In this document: positions 1 to 37,642 of the stretch, one piece after another
How the letters are laid out: each line of letters starts with the position of its first letter
Numbering within the stretch: the first letter of the stretch is position 1
Source: Allolobophora icterica
Taxonomy: Eukaryota > Annelida > Clitellata > Crassiclitellata > Lumbricidae
Reading direction: 5' to 3'
DNA length: 64,000 nt
Assembly (NCBI GenBank): GCA_963556255.1
Contig: OY744606.1
Location: 81,837,208 to 81,901,207 of the forward strand
The notes under the pieces: model-generated
What the model was told of the DNA's origin: nothing
The model's database searches: none
What the model saw: the letters and a program-made list of their open reading frames with translations, nothing else
Translations under genes and position numbers: made by a program

Positions 1-10
1 CGTACGCGTA

Positions 11-47
11 CCGTACGTACGTTATAGAAAGAATAACGTACGTACGG
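11..47. repeat. Perfect 15-bp-stem hairpin at the window edge
   Basis: Bases 11-25 are the exact reverse complement of 33-47, with a 7-base loop. The stem is built from CGTA repeats. It lies in intron or flank upstream of the first PLC exon seen here. No function can be assigned. Confidence 0.75.
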
Positions 48-54
48 TCGCACC

Positions 55-103
55 TTGGTGAATGTTATGATTTTAGATATGTTGGTGAATGTTATGATTT
101 TAG

Positions 104-108
<5 letters not shown>
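55..108 (+). repeat. 27-bp tandem duplication carrying a 3' splice site
   Basis: Two exact 27-bp copies (55-81 and 82-108) each contain TTTTAG, the acceptor of the PLC exon starting at 104. The upstream copy offers a second acceptor with exon start at 77, exactly 27 nt earlier and open in the PLC frame. Use of either acceptor would add or omit nine residues. Confidence 0.8.
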
Positions 109-25030
<24,922 letters not shown>

Positions 25031-26280
25031 CAACTGAAGCATCACAGTCTGATCACTGTGCTGCTGATGCTGGCATTTGTAAGTTACTTACTGATTCAAC
25101 TTCATTAGCAAAAGCCAACCCTCAATCTTGCCATTGTATTTACTTAAAATGTGTTAGTTTGTAAATCTCCTACATTTGTTCTTAAAAGGAATGAATTTTT
25201 TCTATAATTAAATACGTAGAATTTACTATTTTAATATTCAAATAATTAGAAAGTAAAACGCGAAATAACAGCATCAATAAATATGCAGCGTCGCTCAAAA
25301 TTTACAAGTCCGCGGCACAGTGCAATCTTAAGAGTATGGCTAACTATCGAGGAGGATCAGATGACTCAGGGTAGGCAGTTTGAATGAAAAGCCCGGGGGT
25401 GGAAGAACCAAGAATCTGCGAAATTCAGAGGGGAGATCGTTCCAGAGGGGTGGCGCTGTGCTGGATATGGCTCGGTTGGATATGGCTCGGTTGGAGAACT
25501 TGAGATGAGTAGTGACTGGGGGGGGGTCGAGAAAGACTGAGATAGGAGGATGATCGGTTGGAGCGGATTGGTGAAGAGATCACGGATTACCGGGGCTGGG
25601 AATATTGTAGGGGGTTGTAGGTTAATGATATGACTTTCAAGTGGATTCGTTCTGGGATTGTTAGCCAGTGGAGTGATTTGAGGATGGGGGTGATATGATG
25701 ATGTTTGTACAATGTTGTACATCATCGCCTAAAACTTGGTCTGGACCCGCAGTCACTTTATAGACTCTATTATCTAGGCTTGATTCTTGATTTTAAGGAA
25801 TTTTGAGTTTGGGCAATAAATTTACCAGTTTGTAGTTTGTATTTTTGGCTCGTTTTATTTATAATTAAACAACTACAAATAAAATGCTTAATTTTGATCT
25901 AAAATCTTAAATATATTTCAGTCGCGGCATTGCGCATGTTAGCGTTCGTCCCAATGAGGCCAGCTCCCAATTGAATTTGACTTAGATTGGAGTAGGCCCC
26001 TACAGTGGTGTCCCGGAATGGCCGGAAAGAGGTGTGATCAAGATTTACCATTCAGCGCATGCTTCACCTTATAGTCCGTTGGCTTATGTCAGGGAACAGA
26101 AATTTTGGGTAGAATCTTGGCAATGATGTTTAAATTAATGATATTTTAGTTCTGAAGCAGAAAAAATTTGTTGCCAATTTTTCTGTCATGGTTTAGGCCC
26201 CCTAGCGGACGTTTTTGCATGACGTCATATCCACACCTTAAAAACTGCCAATTAGTCAGTCAGCTTGGTGTAAAAATTGC
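25031..26280. other. Intergenic DNA after PLC, dispersed repeat traces
   Basis: No gene seen. 25320-25700 (GCCCGGGGGTGGAAGAACC, GTTCCAGAGGGGTGG) resembles the dispersed stretch at 24080-24300 and similar text near 37740-37830 and 43740-43830, probably old LINE-derived sequence on the minus strand. Confidence 0.5.
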
Positions 26281-27686
26281 TCACTTGATGTTGGAAGCAT
26301 GAAATTTGGCACATGGTAGCAACATACGATGAAGAAAATGTTTTAGCTATATAGGGCAACCGCAGATTTGCCTTCTGGCCTCAGTGGCAGCCATTTTCCA
26401 AGATGGCCGACCGAAAATAGAGATTTTTCAATATGTCAGCTTCTAGTTCACTTAGAATCGTAATCTTGGTGTCTAAACATACATATTTATGGGCAAGGAT
26501 TTCAATAAAACTAATTGCAATCACTTACCTATAAGAGAAAAGCTAATTGTGGTAGCCATCTTGAAGTTTAGGTGACCTGAAAGGGGCAGTCCGGTGCAAA
26601 TTATGAACTAGTTGCTCATAAACTGATAGAAGCATGAAATTTGGTACATAGTATGAATATGACCTTTAGAAGGGAATTTTGTAGCTATAGGGCCATCGCA
26701 GATTTGCCTTCTGGCCTCAGTGGCAGCCATTTTCCAAGATGGCCGACCACAAATAAAGAATTTCAAATATCTCAGCTTCTAGTTCACTTCGAATCGGGAC
26801 CTTGTTGTCTAAAGATACATATTTAGGGGCAAGGTTTCCCATAGAACTAATTGCAATTACTTACCGACAAGAGAAAAACTAGTTGTGGTAGCCATCTTGA
26901 AGTTAAGGTGACCTTAAAATTATGATTATAATTTTTGTTGTTAAGCATACAGTAGGCCTAGTTCTGGCAAGGATTGCTAGGGAACTAACCATTTCTGAAA
27001 CTTGTTGATGTGTTCTTGTTCATGTGGAAATAAACAACTTATGGTATATCAGCAATTCAGCATGTTACTAATGTTCTCGTAAATGTACATTGAACAAAAT
27101 AGTCCACATCCCGGCGCCCAGAGTCCAGACAAAGTAGGCCTACTACCCACAGAGTTATATAAAATCGTTCACGTCATTCACGGCCACATAGTCCTCTACA
27201 CAGACAGAGACCAGCACACTATTGAGCAGCTATCACACATTTGCGCTGTGCCCTACATCCCTTCTCGCAGCCACATCTGAGCAGTTCTGTCGAGAAGCTT
27301 TGGCAAGTGTTGTCCACTTCACTTCCCAGCCTTCTTCGATTGTTTGCAGCCACCCCTTTCACCAGGACATGGTAGCTTTGAAGCAGCTGGGAACATCTGT
27401 GCTCAGAAACGACCTGACTGGTTAGCAGCGCTCTTGGTGTGTTCCACAAGTGCAGCTTGAGTTGGTGGAAGGCCATCCACTGATCAGCCTTTCTGTGAGA
27501 ACAGCTGTAATAGAAGCATGAAATGTGGTACATTGTATGAACATGTCCTAAGGGAATTTTGTAGCTATAGGGCCATCGCAGATTTGCTCTATGGCCTCGC
27601 TGGCAGCCATTTTCCAAAATGGCCGACAACAAATAAAGATTTTTCAAATATCTCAGCTTCTAGTTCACTTCGAATCGGGACCTGCT
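26280..27686 (+). repeat. About 335-bp repeat in three copies
   Basis: Copies begin near 26296, 26631 and 27516 and share GAAGCATGAAAT, GCAGATTTGCC, GGCAGCCATTTTCCAA(G/A)ATGG and CAGCTTCTAGTTCACTT. The first two are adjacent. The third (about 27508-27686) interrupts the left arm of the inverted repeat below. Confidence 0.75.
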
Positions 27687-28774
27687 GCTTCCGTACCTCA
27701 TTCACCTTCTCCTCACTGCTTGCAGGGTTAACTAACACTCACCATCACTTTCGAATATGGTCAACTTGCGGTTAGGAAGCAAATCAGACATAGTGAGCTC
27801 CTAGAAGAGGTTGTTCCCACTTCAACAGATGACGCCATCCCAGATATCCAGCCAGGCCTTTCACTGTGTGTACATACTGTTGATTGTGTTATCCTGGATG
27901 AAGCAGTCATTGTTAGGATGCTGAAGCCTGACACTGCATGCACATGCACACATTGTACATGGCATCTTGTTGGTGTTAGCCATAGCAGCAGTTCAGCAGC
28001 TCAGCGTTGACGAACTATGGGTTGGCTTTTCATCAGGCAAAGCTCGAGGTAACTACCAACCCATGATATGGCACGTGCCTTGGCCCAGAGAAGTGCGTAG
28101 CCTTGCCCTGCCTACACGCATTTTGCGGATGTGACACAGTAACATTCTTTCCCGGCCGTGGAAAAAGTACGGTATGGGACCTTTGGAAGATGTTCAACTA
28201 CATTACCCCAGCCTTCTGCACCTTAGCATCAACTCCCAACTCTGTTGATGATCAGCTCGATGTACTGGAGCGCTTTGTAGTTCTTCTGTATGATCGTGCG
28301 AGCAGTGAGGAGAAGGTGAATGAGGTACGGAAGCAACTGTTCTCACAGAAAGGCAGATCAGTGGATGGCCTTCCACCAACTCAAGCTGCACTTGCGGAAC
28401 ACACCAAGAGCGCTGCCAACCAGTCAGGTCGTTTCTGGGCACAGATGTTCCCAGCTGCTCCAAAGCTACCATGTCCTGGTGAAAGGGGGGTGGCTGCAAA
28501 CAATCGAGGAAGGCTGGGAAGTGAAGTGGACAACACTTGCCAAAGCTTCTCGACAGAACTGCTCAGATGTGGCTGCGAGAAGGGATGTAGGGCACAGCGC
28601 AAATGTGTGATAGCTGCTCAATAGTGTGCTGGTCTCTGTCTGTGTAGAGGACTATGTGGCCGTGAATGACGTGAACGATTTTATATAACTCTGTGGGTAG
28701 TAGGCCTACTTTGTCTGGACTCTGGGCGCCGGGATGTGGACTATTTTGTTCAATGTACATTTACGAGAACATTA
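27069..28774. repeat. Long inverted repeat with about 440-bp arms
   Basis: 27069-27508 and 28335-28774 are near-identical inverses; the 198-bp stretches 27083-27280 and 28563-28760 translate identically. The left arm resumes at 27686-27722 after the third 335-bp repeat copy. The right arm ends 26 bp before a 200-N gap, so either a real palindromic element or an assembly fold-back is possible. Confidence 0.8.
27830..28624 (+). pseudogene. Transposon-derived protein fragment (GCDTV / QKGRS family)
   Basis: Two reading segments encode LPCLHAFCGCDTVTFFPGRG, then VLERFVVLLYDRASSEEKV, QLFSQKGRSVDGLPPTQAAL and a Cys-rich end (LLRCGCEKGCRAQRKC). I recognise this as a protein repeated in many marine invertebrate genomes, but not its transposon class. 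A stop interrupts the upstream part near 28008. Its 3' half forms the right arm of the inverted repeat. Confidence 0.55.
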
Positions 28775-28800
28775 CCCCAACAGCAATGCAATATGGAAAC

Positions 28801-29000
28801 NNNNNNNNNNNNNNNNNNNNNNNNNNNNNNNNNNNNNNNNNNNNNNNNNNNNNNNNNNNNNNNNNNNNNNNNNNNNNNNNNNNNNNNNNNNNNNNNNNNN
28901 NNNNNNNNNNNNNNNNNNNNNNNNNNNNNNNNNNNNNNNNNNNNNNNNNNNNNNNNNNNNNNNNNNNNNNNNNNNNNNNNNNNNNNNNNNNNNNNNNNNN
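28801..29000. other. Assembly gap, 200 N
   Basis: Exactly 200 N, bounded by the inverted repeat on the left and, after 200 bp, a 250-bp (TC)n on the right. Gap size is nominal and sequence may be missing, including possible 5' exons of the hydroxylase gene. Confidence 0.99.
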
Positions 29001-29199
29001 TCTCTGGTCATTGTGCAATCTGCTTGATTTCAGAAAGCAGACATGACCTCGGCATTTATTGGTCGATGCCTTTCCGTTTTCTTAGATGACCTAACTTCGA
29101 AGGCCGCTTCTTTCACGCCTTCTCTCTTTGTCTCTGCTGTCCGTCTGTCTGCCTGCCTGTGGGACGATCTGTATTCTTTTTATCTGTGTGTGTGTGTGT

Positions 29200-30180
<981 letters not shown>

Positions 30181-32133
30181 TTAACCCTCTAAGGGATATG
30201 GGACATATATGTCCCATATCAGAAAAAAGTCCGTGAATTGATTAGATCGAGCAAACTGGTTTGTTTAACGATTTTATTTATTTGTTAGGTATTTGGTCAA
30301 TCTAACTTTGACCTTTAGATGAGTTCCCGCACATACTATGGACCAAATATTTTTATTTTTAAATTATTAATTTTTAAAAATAAAATACAAACTTTGTAAT
30401 TTTTTATTTTTTCTGACAGCGGAATAATACGATACAAAACTTTTAAATAATGTATATTGATCCTTCACAAAAGAGGTTATTCATTGACAAGAGCCATTCC
30501 TATCACAGTCTTGCAGATATTGAAGAAAATCTTCATGGGACATATTTGTCCCATTGTCCCTTATGCAATGTTATAAAATGCCCGTACGTGAAAAGGCGAA
30601 AATCCGTTTTAGACCTAACCAAGACTTTGATCGGAACTGGTTGTTATATTTTCATGGACAACTTTTTCACATCGCCCCCACATGCCTAACATACTGTATA
30701 GCCACAGATTAGAAGGTACTGAGCTGTCACAGAAAAAATCGAATCGAAGCTAATTTGGACAAAGATATGAGGGACATTCAGTCCATTCAAGCAACGGACA
30801 ACAATATTAACTTTTAGAGGTGGATGAACACAAAGGCTGTCCATCTCATATTCAACTCTAAACCACACATAGGTACAGTTAGTACCTATTGATATACGTC
30901 AGAAGGTTCCGCTGAGAAGGTTGTTACTAACGTTCCGCCATTGGTGAAAGGATACAACAAATATATGGGAGGAGTTGATCTGGCAGACTACATAAAATCA
31001 TATTATGGAACAGATATTTGGTGCCGATACAAGTATTATATGAGAATGGAATTTGTTAGGCTGCGGGGGCGTAACTTTGGTCTAAAAAGTGGGAGTACCA
31101 ATGAGTCATGACTAAGATAACAATCATAAAGCAGAGAGTGAAGATGATGTCAGAAATCGGTGGCGTCTCCCGTCTGTGGGTCGGTCAGTCTGCCGGGTGA
31201 CCAGTGTGGCTGAAAGTCTGCCTCTCTGATTGCCTGTGACTCATTTCGTCTGGCTCTCGATTTACCTGTGTATCTAAGTAATATCTACTTTTGTGTTACA
31301 TACTACTCACTCTGTCTACATACACGAAGCAAGGCGGAGACTGCGATTCCTGGGAAGGCACAATAATGAAACACTGATTGACATTGTTTGCAAAATGGGG
31401 GTACGGACCGTACGGTAACCCCAGTCCAATAAGTTTGGGGCACGGGTACCCCTCTTACCCCTAAAAATTACGCCTATCATGGCCTGGACGCAAATGTGGT
31501 GAATGGCTACTTGAATTAGAAGTCTCTCAACGGTGATACCAAAATAGCAGTTCTTTACATTTAAGAAAATGACCTCATTAAAATTTAGACAGCAGATGCT
31601 TCATGGTCTCATAGGTACTTATACTTCAAGAAAGAATACTTTCCCGACTGGAGACATCAAGAGAAAGGCGTCTCCAGCGATGATACTTGATCATTTGCCT
31701 CACATCATGCCCGACAGCAAGTGATGCAAGCTTTGTCACAAGAGGGGTAAAGATAACCGGTCAAGATTTCAGTGTGCCACCTGCAGTGTTGCTCTGTGTT
31801 TGCAAAGTGATCATAACTGTTTCATCGAGTTCCACACTAACTAACTTTCGTAACTGTGCAACTAAATTCGTTGCTACATGGTCAATGATCGTAATCTGAC
31901 ATTTAGGCAACACAGTCCAACAATTTTCAAGACTGTTACCAAAATGTACTTTTACTGCCTAACGGACAATGGGACATATCTGTCCCATAAAATAAAAGTG
32001 GTCATATTGCAAACGTGTACTGCTAAGCATGAAATAAACTACATGATGTTGACAGGAGAACCCTAGACAATGTATTTGTGTTAGTTTTGAACATTTTGCA
32101 AACAAACAAAAATCTTGTCCCTTAGAGGGTTAA
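30181..32133 (+). mobile_element. Decayed piggyBac-like transposon
   Basis: It is bounded by TTAA (30181-30184, 32130-32133) with inverted ends CCCTCTAAGGG / CCCTTAGAGGG. Transposase remnants occur in order in broken frames: LDLTKTLIGTGCYIFMDNFF (about 30610-30668), LVKGYNKYMGGVDLAD (about 30940-30990) and a C-terminal Cys-rich zinc domain (CKLCHKRGK...CATCSVALC, about 31726-31800). A second MITE interrupts it. The right end touches the first recognised hydroxylase exon. Confidence 0.9.
31072..31482. mobile_element. MITE nested in piggyBac, GGGGCGTAACTTT family
   Basis: It shares end and interior words (GGCGTAACTTTGGTCTAAAAAGTGGG, written here as motif only; AATTACGCCTAT) with the 43008-43330 element. 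It splits the transposase remnants. The target duplication is not clean here. Confidence 0.65.
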
Positions 32134-35085
32134 CGGCAATAACTGATGAACAAAAGCTGATTCATGGAAGAACGTTTCCTTTGCAGTATGATGATCTGGT
32201 GAATGATAATCATCCCTTGTTTTGGGAAATTGGAAAACTCGGCAAATCATATATTGATTGGGTCTTTACACCCGAAGACAAAGACCTCCGATTCTTTGCC
32301 TCGGACTTCCTAGAGAACCTGACGACCTGCCAGTGGTACATCATTCCCATTTTCTGGCTGCCGATTATCGCTTTCTTCCTGCACATGTCCTTCTCCAACT
32401 TCGTGGCTTCTGATGGACACGAAACTTGGTTGCCCCAAGTGGCAGGCGGTAGGTGCAAATAATATTAGTTAGTTTAATAATAAGTGACCAGGGTATTTTT
32501 CAGTTGAGCTCCTGGTTGGTTCTATATGGAACTCTCGGATTGGTGTAGAGATGGAATGCAACATCTCTTAGCAATAGGCTTACTAGTTGAAGAAAGTAGG
32601 TTTACAGGAAATTATTTCAGAATGCCAACTTTCGTGAGTATTATATTCTTTATTGAATAACGAGATAAGAGAAATGGCGTAAGTCTTCTCGTAAGGAGTA
32701 CAATTTCTCATACACTTATTGCTAGTATCAATGTTCCTCATGGACGAGTGCTCTATATCTATACCAGACTTGTGAATTCTTTATAATGGTTTCGTGGAAA
32801 CCATTCTGTAACACGAAAGAAGAAGTCCAGCCTACGTTATATCAGAAGAACTTTTTGACAAGAAGACAGCAATAATTATTGATGGTGACAATTACTCAGA
32901 GTTCACTGCGTTTGGCATAAAACAGGGAATGACACCAGTCCAGAAAGAGAAGATCAGAACAACGACTTCGTGACTAAGTGTAAGGTTAAACAATTCTAAT
33001 CTCTGATAAGCCACAAGGCCAAAGGGCGTTATTCACCGTACATTGTGTGCAGGTGTAGTGGTGTCACTTGAGAGCAAAGCTGATAAGCCTTTGTGATGAT
33101 TAGGATTGCTTTTGAGAGCGTGTTCTTGAAATATGGCTGATGACATAAATTGCTCAGCATTCCTACTGAAGTACTTGCATGGGTAGGCGTAATTTCTGTT
33201 GACAGAGTAGGCCTACTTCTGAAGTGTATGGATAGATAAGGTTAACCTTTACCATTTGGTGGCAAAGCATTGCTAAAATGTACATGCTGAAACTGTATAA
33301 AATATTTAAGATTAATAATGGTAAGGACGAATCTGAAGACACTGTCAACTGATTCGATTGCCAGATTTCAAACAGTTGCACTAACGAAACACCGCAGATC
33401 TATGGCAATCACTTATACCCACAGAGACGATATGCAAAAAGGGGATGAAAAGGATGCGCAGGAAACAGAATTTAAACTTCTAACAGCAGACGTTGCTGTT
33501 GATGACTGATCATTTGCTTGTTTAGTGAGTGTGGTCTGTCCTTGTGTTATTTCAGGTGTCAGTGTGAGTGTTTGGCTAATGCCTGTTCTGTTCCTGACGG
33601 GTGTTCTCGTGTGGTCACTAGCCGAGTACATCATCCATCGCTGGGTGTTTCACCTGCGTCCTCCCCATTGGTCCAGGGTCCTCATCACTCTGCATTTCTT
33701 ATTCCACGGCCAGCATCACAAGGTACGACTATGAGCAACTGGTGCTATTATGTACTCTGCAATTCCAGTTGCTATAGCCAAAGATTCCGTAACGTCACTT
33801 TGGAAGAGCTCTCCAGTGCACGAATTATGTTGAGCTGACGAATAAAGGGAGGCATTCGTTAGCTGTTATGTGGAATCTGAGTACATGAAACTGAAATATT
33901 TTAAGCAAAAGAATAATAATAATATATTGCTATATAAGTGTGAGAATCCTCTTATTAATATTTCAGTAAAAAGTTAATTAGTTACTTTAGGTATATGTTT
34001 TTTTTATAAAGAAGTGTTAGGTTGGAAATGACACAATAATTATGCATTAGTATTTAACTGTGAACTCGTAATAGTAGACTCCAACTTTCTAATTGTAATT
34101 AAGCTAAGCGCAAAGCACCAGCTTATTCACGAGCGCTTCGTCGTATCAGAGGGGTTGTCTAGAGATCGATGTCCATTGGTGTTTCGAGTCCGGTTGTCAG
34201 AGAGACCAGAGAGAGGCAGAGGACGAAAAGCTTGGAAGGTGATTAGGCTGAGCTGTGTTAAACATTTGTCGCAATTAGAAATGTTAGCTGTTAACACTCT
34301 TAGATGTTAACACTCTTAGATGTTAACACTCTTAGACGTTAACACTCTTAGATGTTAACACTCTTAGATGTTAACACTCTTAGATGTTAACACTCTTAGA
34401 TGTTAACACTCTTAGATGTTAACACTCTTAGATGTTAACAGTGGAGATTTGCCGTAGATCGTAAGATTGTGCAGCTTTGTTTCTGTAGAATCCGATGAAC
34501 AGAAATCGTTTAGTATTTCCACCGGTTCCCGCTATGCCTTTGGCGTTCGTAATCTGGTTCATTGGTATGACGTTTCTTCCGAAGGCTACGGCTCAGTGCG
34601 TCCTCGCTGGCGTTGCCTTCGGATACGTCATCTACGATTTGATACACTACTATCTGCATCATGGGACGCCATCAACAAATTACTTCAAAGATCTCAAGAA
34701 ATATCATGTCAAGCATCACTACGTCTACCATGAATTAGGTAAGACTCTACTGACTACTGTCTGAAGAACAGCTCTAAGATCTCAACCACAGGAAGTAAGT
34801 GACTTCAATATTCGTGCGAGTGTTTTAGGCAGAGCTTCGACTAGACCAGCCCTGAGTGAGTGTATTAATTCCGTTGGACCATCTAGTTATGGAACAGTCA
34901 TTCCAGTTCAATTAGTTCTGTTCTGCAGTAGCTCAACGCTCAGCCCTCAACATTTTCCAGAACAGATCTTTGAAGATTCACTGAGGACACACCATGGCCG
35001 TTTACCCAGCTGACTGATAGCCAAGTGCAAATCGCCTTTGTCAGATGATCCAGGTCGCGCTACACGATGTTACATACACATACTG

Positions 35086-35145
<60 letters not shown>

Positions 35146-35265
35146 ATACAGATTAATGTAACTCATTAACCCATTCAGTTGTTTGCAAGTTGTCGTTGGC
35201 ACAACTATGGAAACTGAGATCAGCTTTTCTTCAGGTGATGCAATTCTATTATATATATGTGTGTG

Positions 35266-35305
<40 letters not shown>

Positions 35306-35463
35306 TGTGTGTGTGTCGGTGCTACATCGACCGTGAATAAAATGCAATTGAACCAGAAGATGTTTCTTTTCTCATATTTGTAGGTTTTGGAATATCAAGC
35401 AAGTTGTGGGATTATCCTTTCGGGACACTGATACCACAGGTCGACGACTCGAAGTCAGAGTAG
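32134..35463 (+). CDS. FA2H: Fatty acid 2-hydroxylase, last four exons
   Basis: An ER membrane di-iron enzyme that 2-hydroxylates fatty acids for sphingolipids. Exons are about 32134-32448 (5' edge uncertain), 33556-33722, 34489-34738 and 35384-35463 (stop TAG 35461). Junction phases all fit, with donors GTAGGT, GTACGA and GTAAGA. Exon one has HPLFWEIGKLGKSYIDWVF and a membrane helix. The metal-binding histidine clusters are complete: EYIIHRWVFH, HFLFHGQHHK, HYYLHHG and HVKHHYVYHE. The end GFGISSKLWDYPFGTL is family-typical. The N-terminal cytochrome b5 domain of vertebrate FA2H was not found; it may be in the gap or absent. The piggyBac right end abuts the first exon. Confidence 0.9.
34290..34440 (+). 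repeat. 16-bp minisatellite (TTAACACTCTTAGATG)
   Basis: About 9.5 near-perfect copies in the FA2H intron, ending about 50 bp before exon 34489. Confidence 0.95.
35088..35320 (+). repeat. (CA)n and (GTGC)n microsatellites in the last FA2H intron
   Basis: (CA)n at about 35090-35147 and (GTGC)n at about 35265-35308 flanked by TG repeats, ending 65 bp before the last exon. Confidence 0.95.
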
Positions 35464-36020
35464 AGCAATGCAGCATTGCTTTCTATAGCTTTGTACAGTT
35501 TAACTAAGATATTCTGTCTCTTTCCTCTGTTCAGAGTGACTGAGCACTCGTGCTAAACAAGCCGTTTGTCAATGAAGAAAACTCTGAATGCCTCTGCAGA
35601 CAATTAAAATCTAATCACGATTAAATACGGTAAATACTTTTAGAAATGTTTTATCTGTTCTTTTATTGAGTGCAATTTAAAAGCGGTTAAATATGAAACT
35701 TACTACTGATCGTTCTTTGCCTCTGAATCTGAATCTATTGTAGATCTCTCATGTCGCTTGTGTGTCATATGTGTAACTTTTAGATTCAAGCACCTCTGTC
35801 CGTTGTGTCGGCCTATGCAAACTGATGTTTTATTTTCGTCAGGTGATTTGGACCCAGAACCCGGTGTTTTTGTCGTTTTTCGACAATTTGTACTTGAGAA
35901 ATAGGCGAGTCTTCTTCATTTGGGGTTCTTATGCTACTGATTGGGTTTGTAAGGCTTATTGCTCAAAATGCAGACTTGTTGTCCTCGAGACCAAGGTCTT
36001 GGTCTCGAGTGCACTCGAGT
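35464..36020. other. Intergenic stretch after FA2H
   Basis: Presumed 3' UTR and intergenic DNA. AATTAAAT/ATTAAAT words are present but no clear polyadenylation signal was singled out and no gene was seen. Confidence 0.4.
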
Positions 36021-36215
36021 TCGTTTTTAAAAGTCTTGGTCTTGGTCTTGGTCTTGAGACCAAAAGTCTTGGTCTTGAGGTTCAAAGTCTTGGTCTTGGT
36101 CTTGAGGTTCAAAGTCTTGGTCTTGGTATTGAGGCTCAAAGTCTTGGTCTTGGTCTTCAGGTTCAAAGTCTTGGCCTTGGTCTTGGTCTTCAGGTTTAAG
36201 GTCTTGACAACGAGA
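36020..36215 (+). repeat. CTTGGT / AAAGTCTTGGTCTTG minisatellite
   Basis: Six-base units nested in longer units with (A/C)AGGTT or GAGGTTCAAAGT joins, about 190 bp. Both strands stay open only because of the repeat. Confidence 0.9.
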
Positions 36216-36616
36216 CTGTCAAATTGATCTGTCCTAATCGTAATCTCGAGATTTCTACGGCTCCCACCCATAACAGCCTAATCGCGGACGCAGCTTATTC
36301 ACAGGCGCATGCTGTTGCTTATCATGAAGCGCATGCAATGGCGTCATCTGAATAGTGCTGCTCTTATTCACTCACTCATATCCGCCGCAGCCAAGCCATC
36401 AAGTCGAACCAGTCGCTAAGCAATCGACTGCTAGTAACTTCGTTCACTTAATATTTTGCTTATTGTTTTTCCTGCCAGCATGCCCACATAGAGCCCATGT
36501 AGGGCCCGTATTTCGGTATGTGAACCATACAGAGTCCAAATGGGTTCCCTCTAACGCACACGAAAATGCTGGCAATTGAGGTCTCCGAGTTTCAATTTTC
36601 GACGAAGATACAGTAT

Positions 36617-36650
<34 letters not shown>
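36617..36650 (+). repeat. (CAG)11 trinucleotide repeat
   Basis: A short CAG array in intergenic DNA. It lies in an 80-codon open frame with no recognisable domain or splice context, so a polyglutamine protein is not claimed. Confidence 0.9.
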
Positions 36651-36654
<4 letters not shown>

Positions 36655-36890
36655 CAGGAGAGAAGCAGCTCTTGGTCATAAGAGTCACAGTCTCACAGAG
36701 CAACAGATTAACAATCACTCGATATTAGACCCCCAGTTCTTCACTTACTACCTGCCTGAGTGGTGTCTGTTACGTTGCATGACGTCACCCAATCGTTTCA
36801 TCTATTGATATTGAACGGAAAGAGGTAAACCCTTGCTCCTCATAGAGGTAATTGATTCTCATGATTCTCATTCATCCATGACAATAATTG

Positions 36891-36972
36891 CACGCTGCAA
36901 TCACTTAAAGCACAGTTTAGAATTATTCTAAACTGTGCTTTAATATAACCAGCAGTAAGTGATTGCAGCGTG
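36891..36972. repeat. 82-nt two-part perfect foldback
   Basis: An outer stem of 17 bp (36891-36907 with 36956-36972) and an inner stem of 16 bp (36907-36922 with 36926-36941) share the 5' arm almost without a break. A 14-base bulge lies on the 3' side and the loop is 3 bases. It is either a tiny foldback MITE or a small-RNA-type hairpin. No target duplication was noted. Confidence 0.7.
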
Positions 36973-37540
36973 TAAAACTCGCTAGGCCCTCGTAGACTGA
37001 AAATTGTTTCGCTAGGCCTACTGTTACTTTTATTTTTGTATGTGTATTGAACGGTAGGCCTATACTTTGACTTGTTAAGCTCAGCTCAGTTTAGGCTTAT
37101 TGTTAAATCCAGTGTTTCCCATACCGAGTACCGTGGCACTCAAGGATGCCATAAACTTAGGTGCGCCGCGGCTGGATGACATGAATGGCTTTAAACTGTG
37201 AAAAGCTATTAAATGTCACGCTGACATAGGCCTATTTTTTTACCATTTTAAATATGAAGTATTATAGAGATAGTCGCAAACGCTGCGGCTGAGTGTAAGG
37301 AAGGTTACTGGTTATTAGAATAAAGAACTAACTGGAAGAAAATTAAGGCCAGGTGCCGTTCACTGAATGACTTTAAGTAAGGGTGCCTTGCACTGAAATA
37401 GGTTGAGAACCATTGTATTCATCAATACGGAACGTAGGCAGGCTGCACACGAGCTCTGCATTGCAGCCTCGGACTTCAGTCGTGTGTTATATTCCATTTA
37501 AAAACACTCGAAGGCCTATGCGTCTATCGCCTTCTTTCAT

Positions 37541-37542
37541 AA

Positions 37543-37633
<91 letters not shown>

Positions 37634-37642
37634 GTGATGATG
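37541..37642 (+). repeat. (GAT)33 trinucleotide repeat
   Basis: About 100 bp of GAT/ATG with one GGT variant near the end. Confidence 0.97.

Noticed and set aside
36566..36808. Polyglutamine protein gene
   Set aside because: No domain, splice context or homology; the CAG array alone keeps it open.
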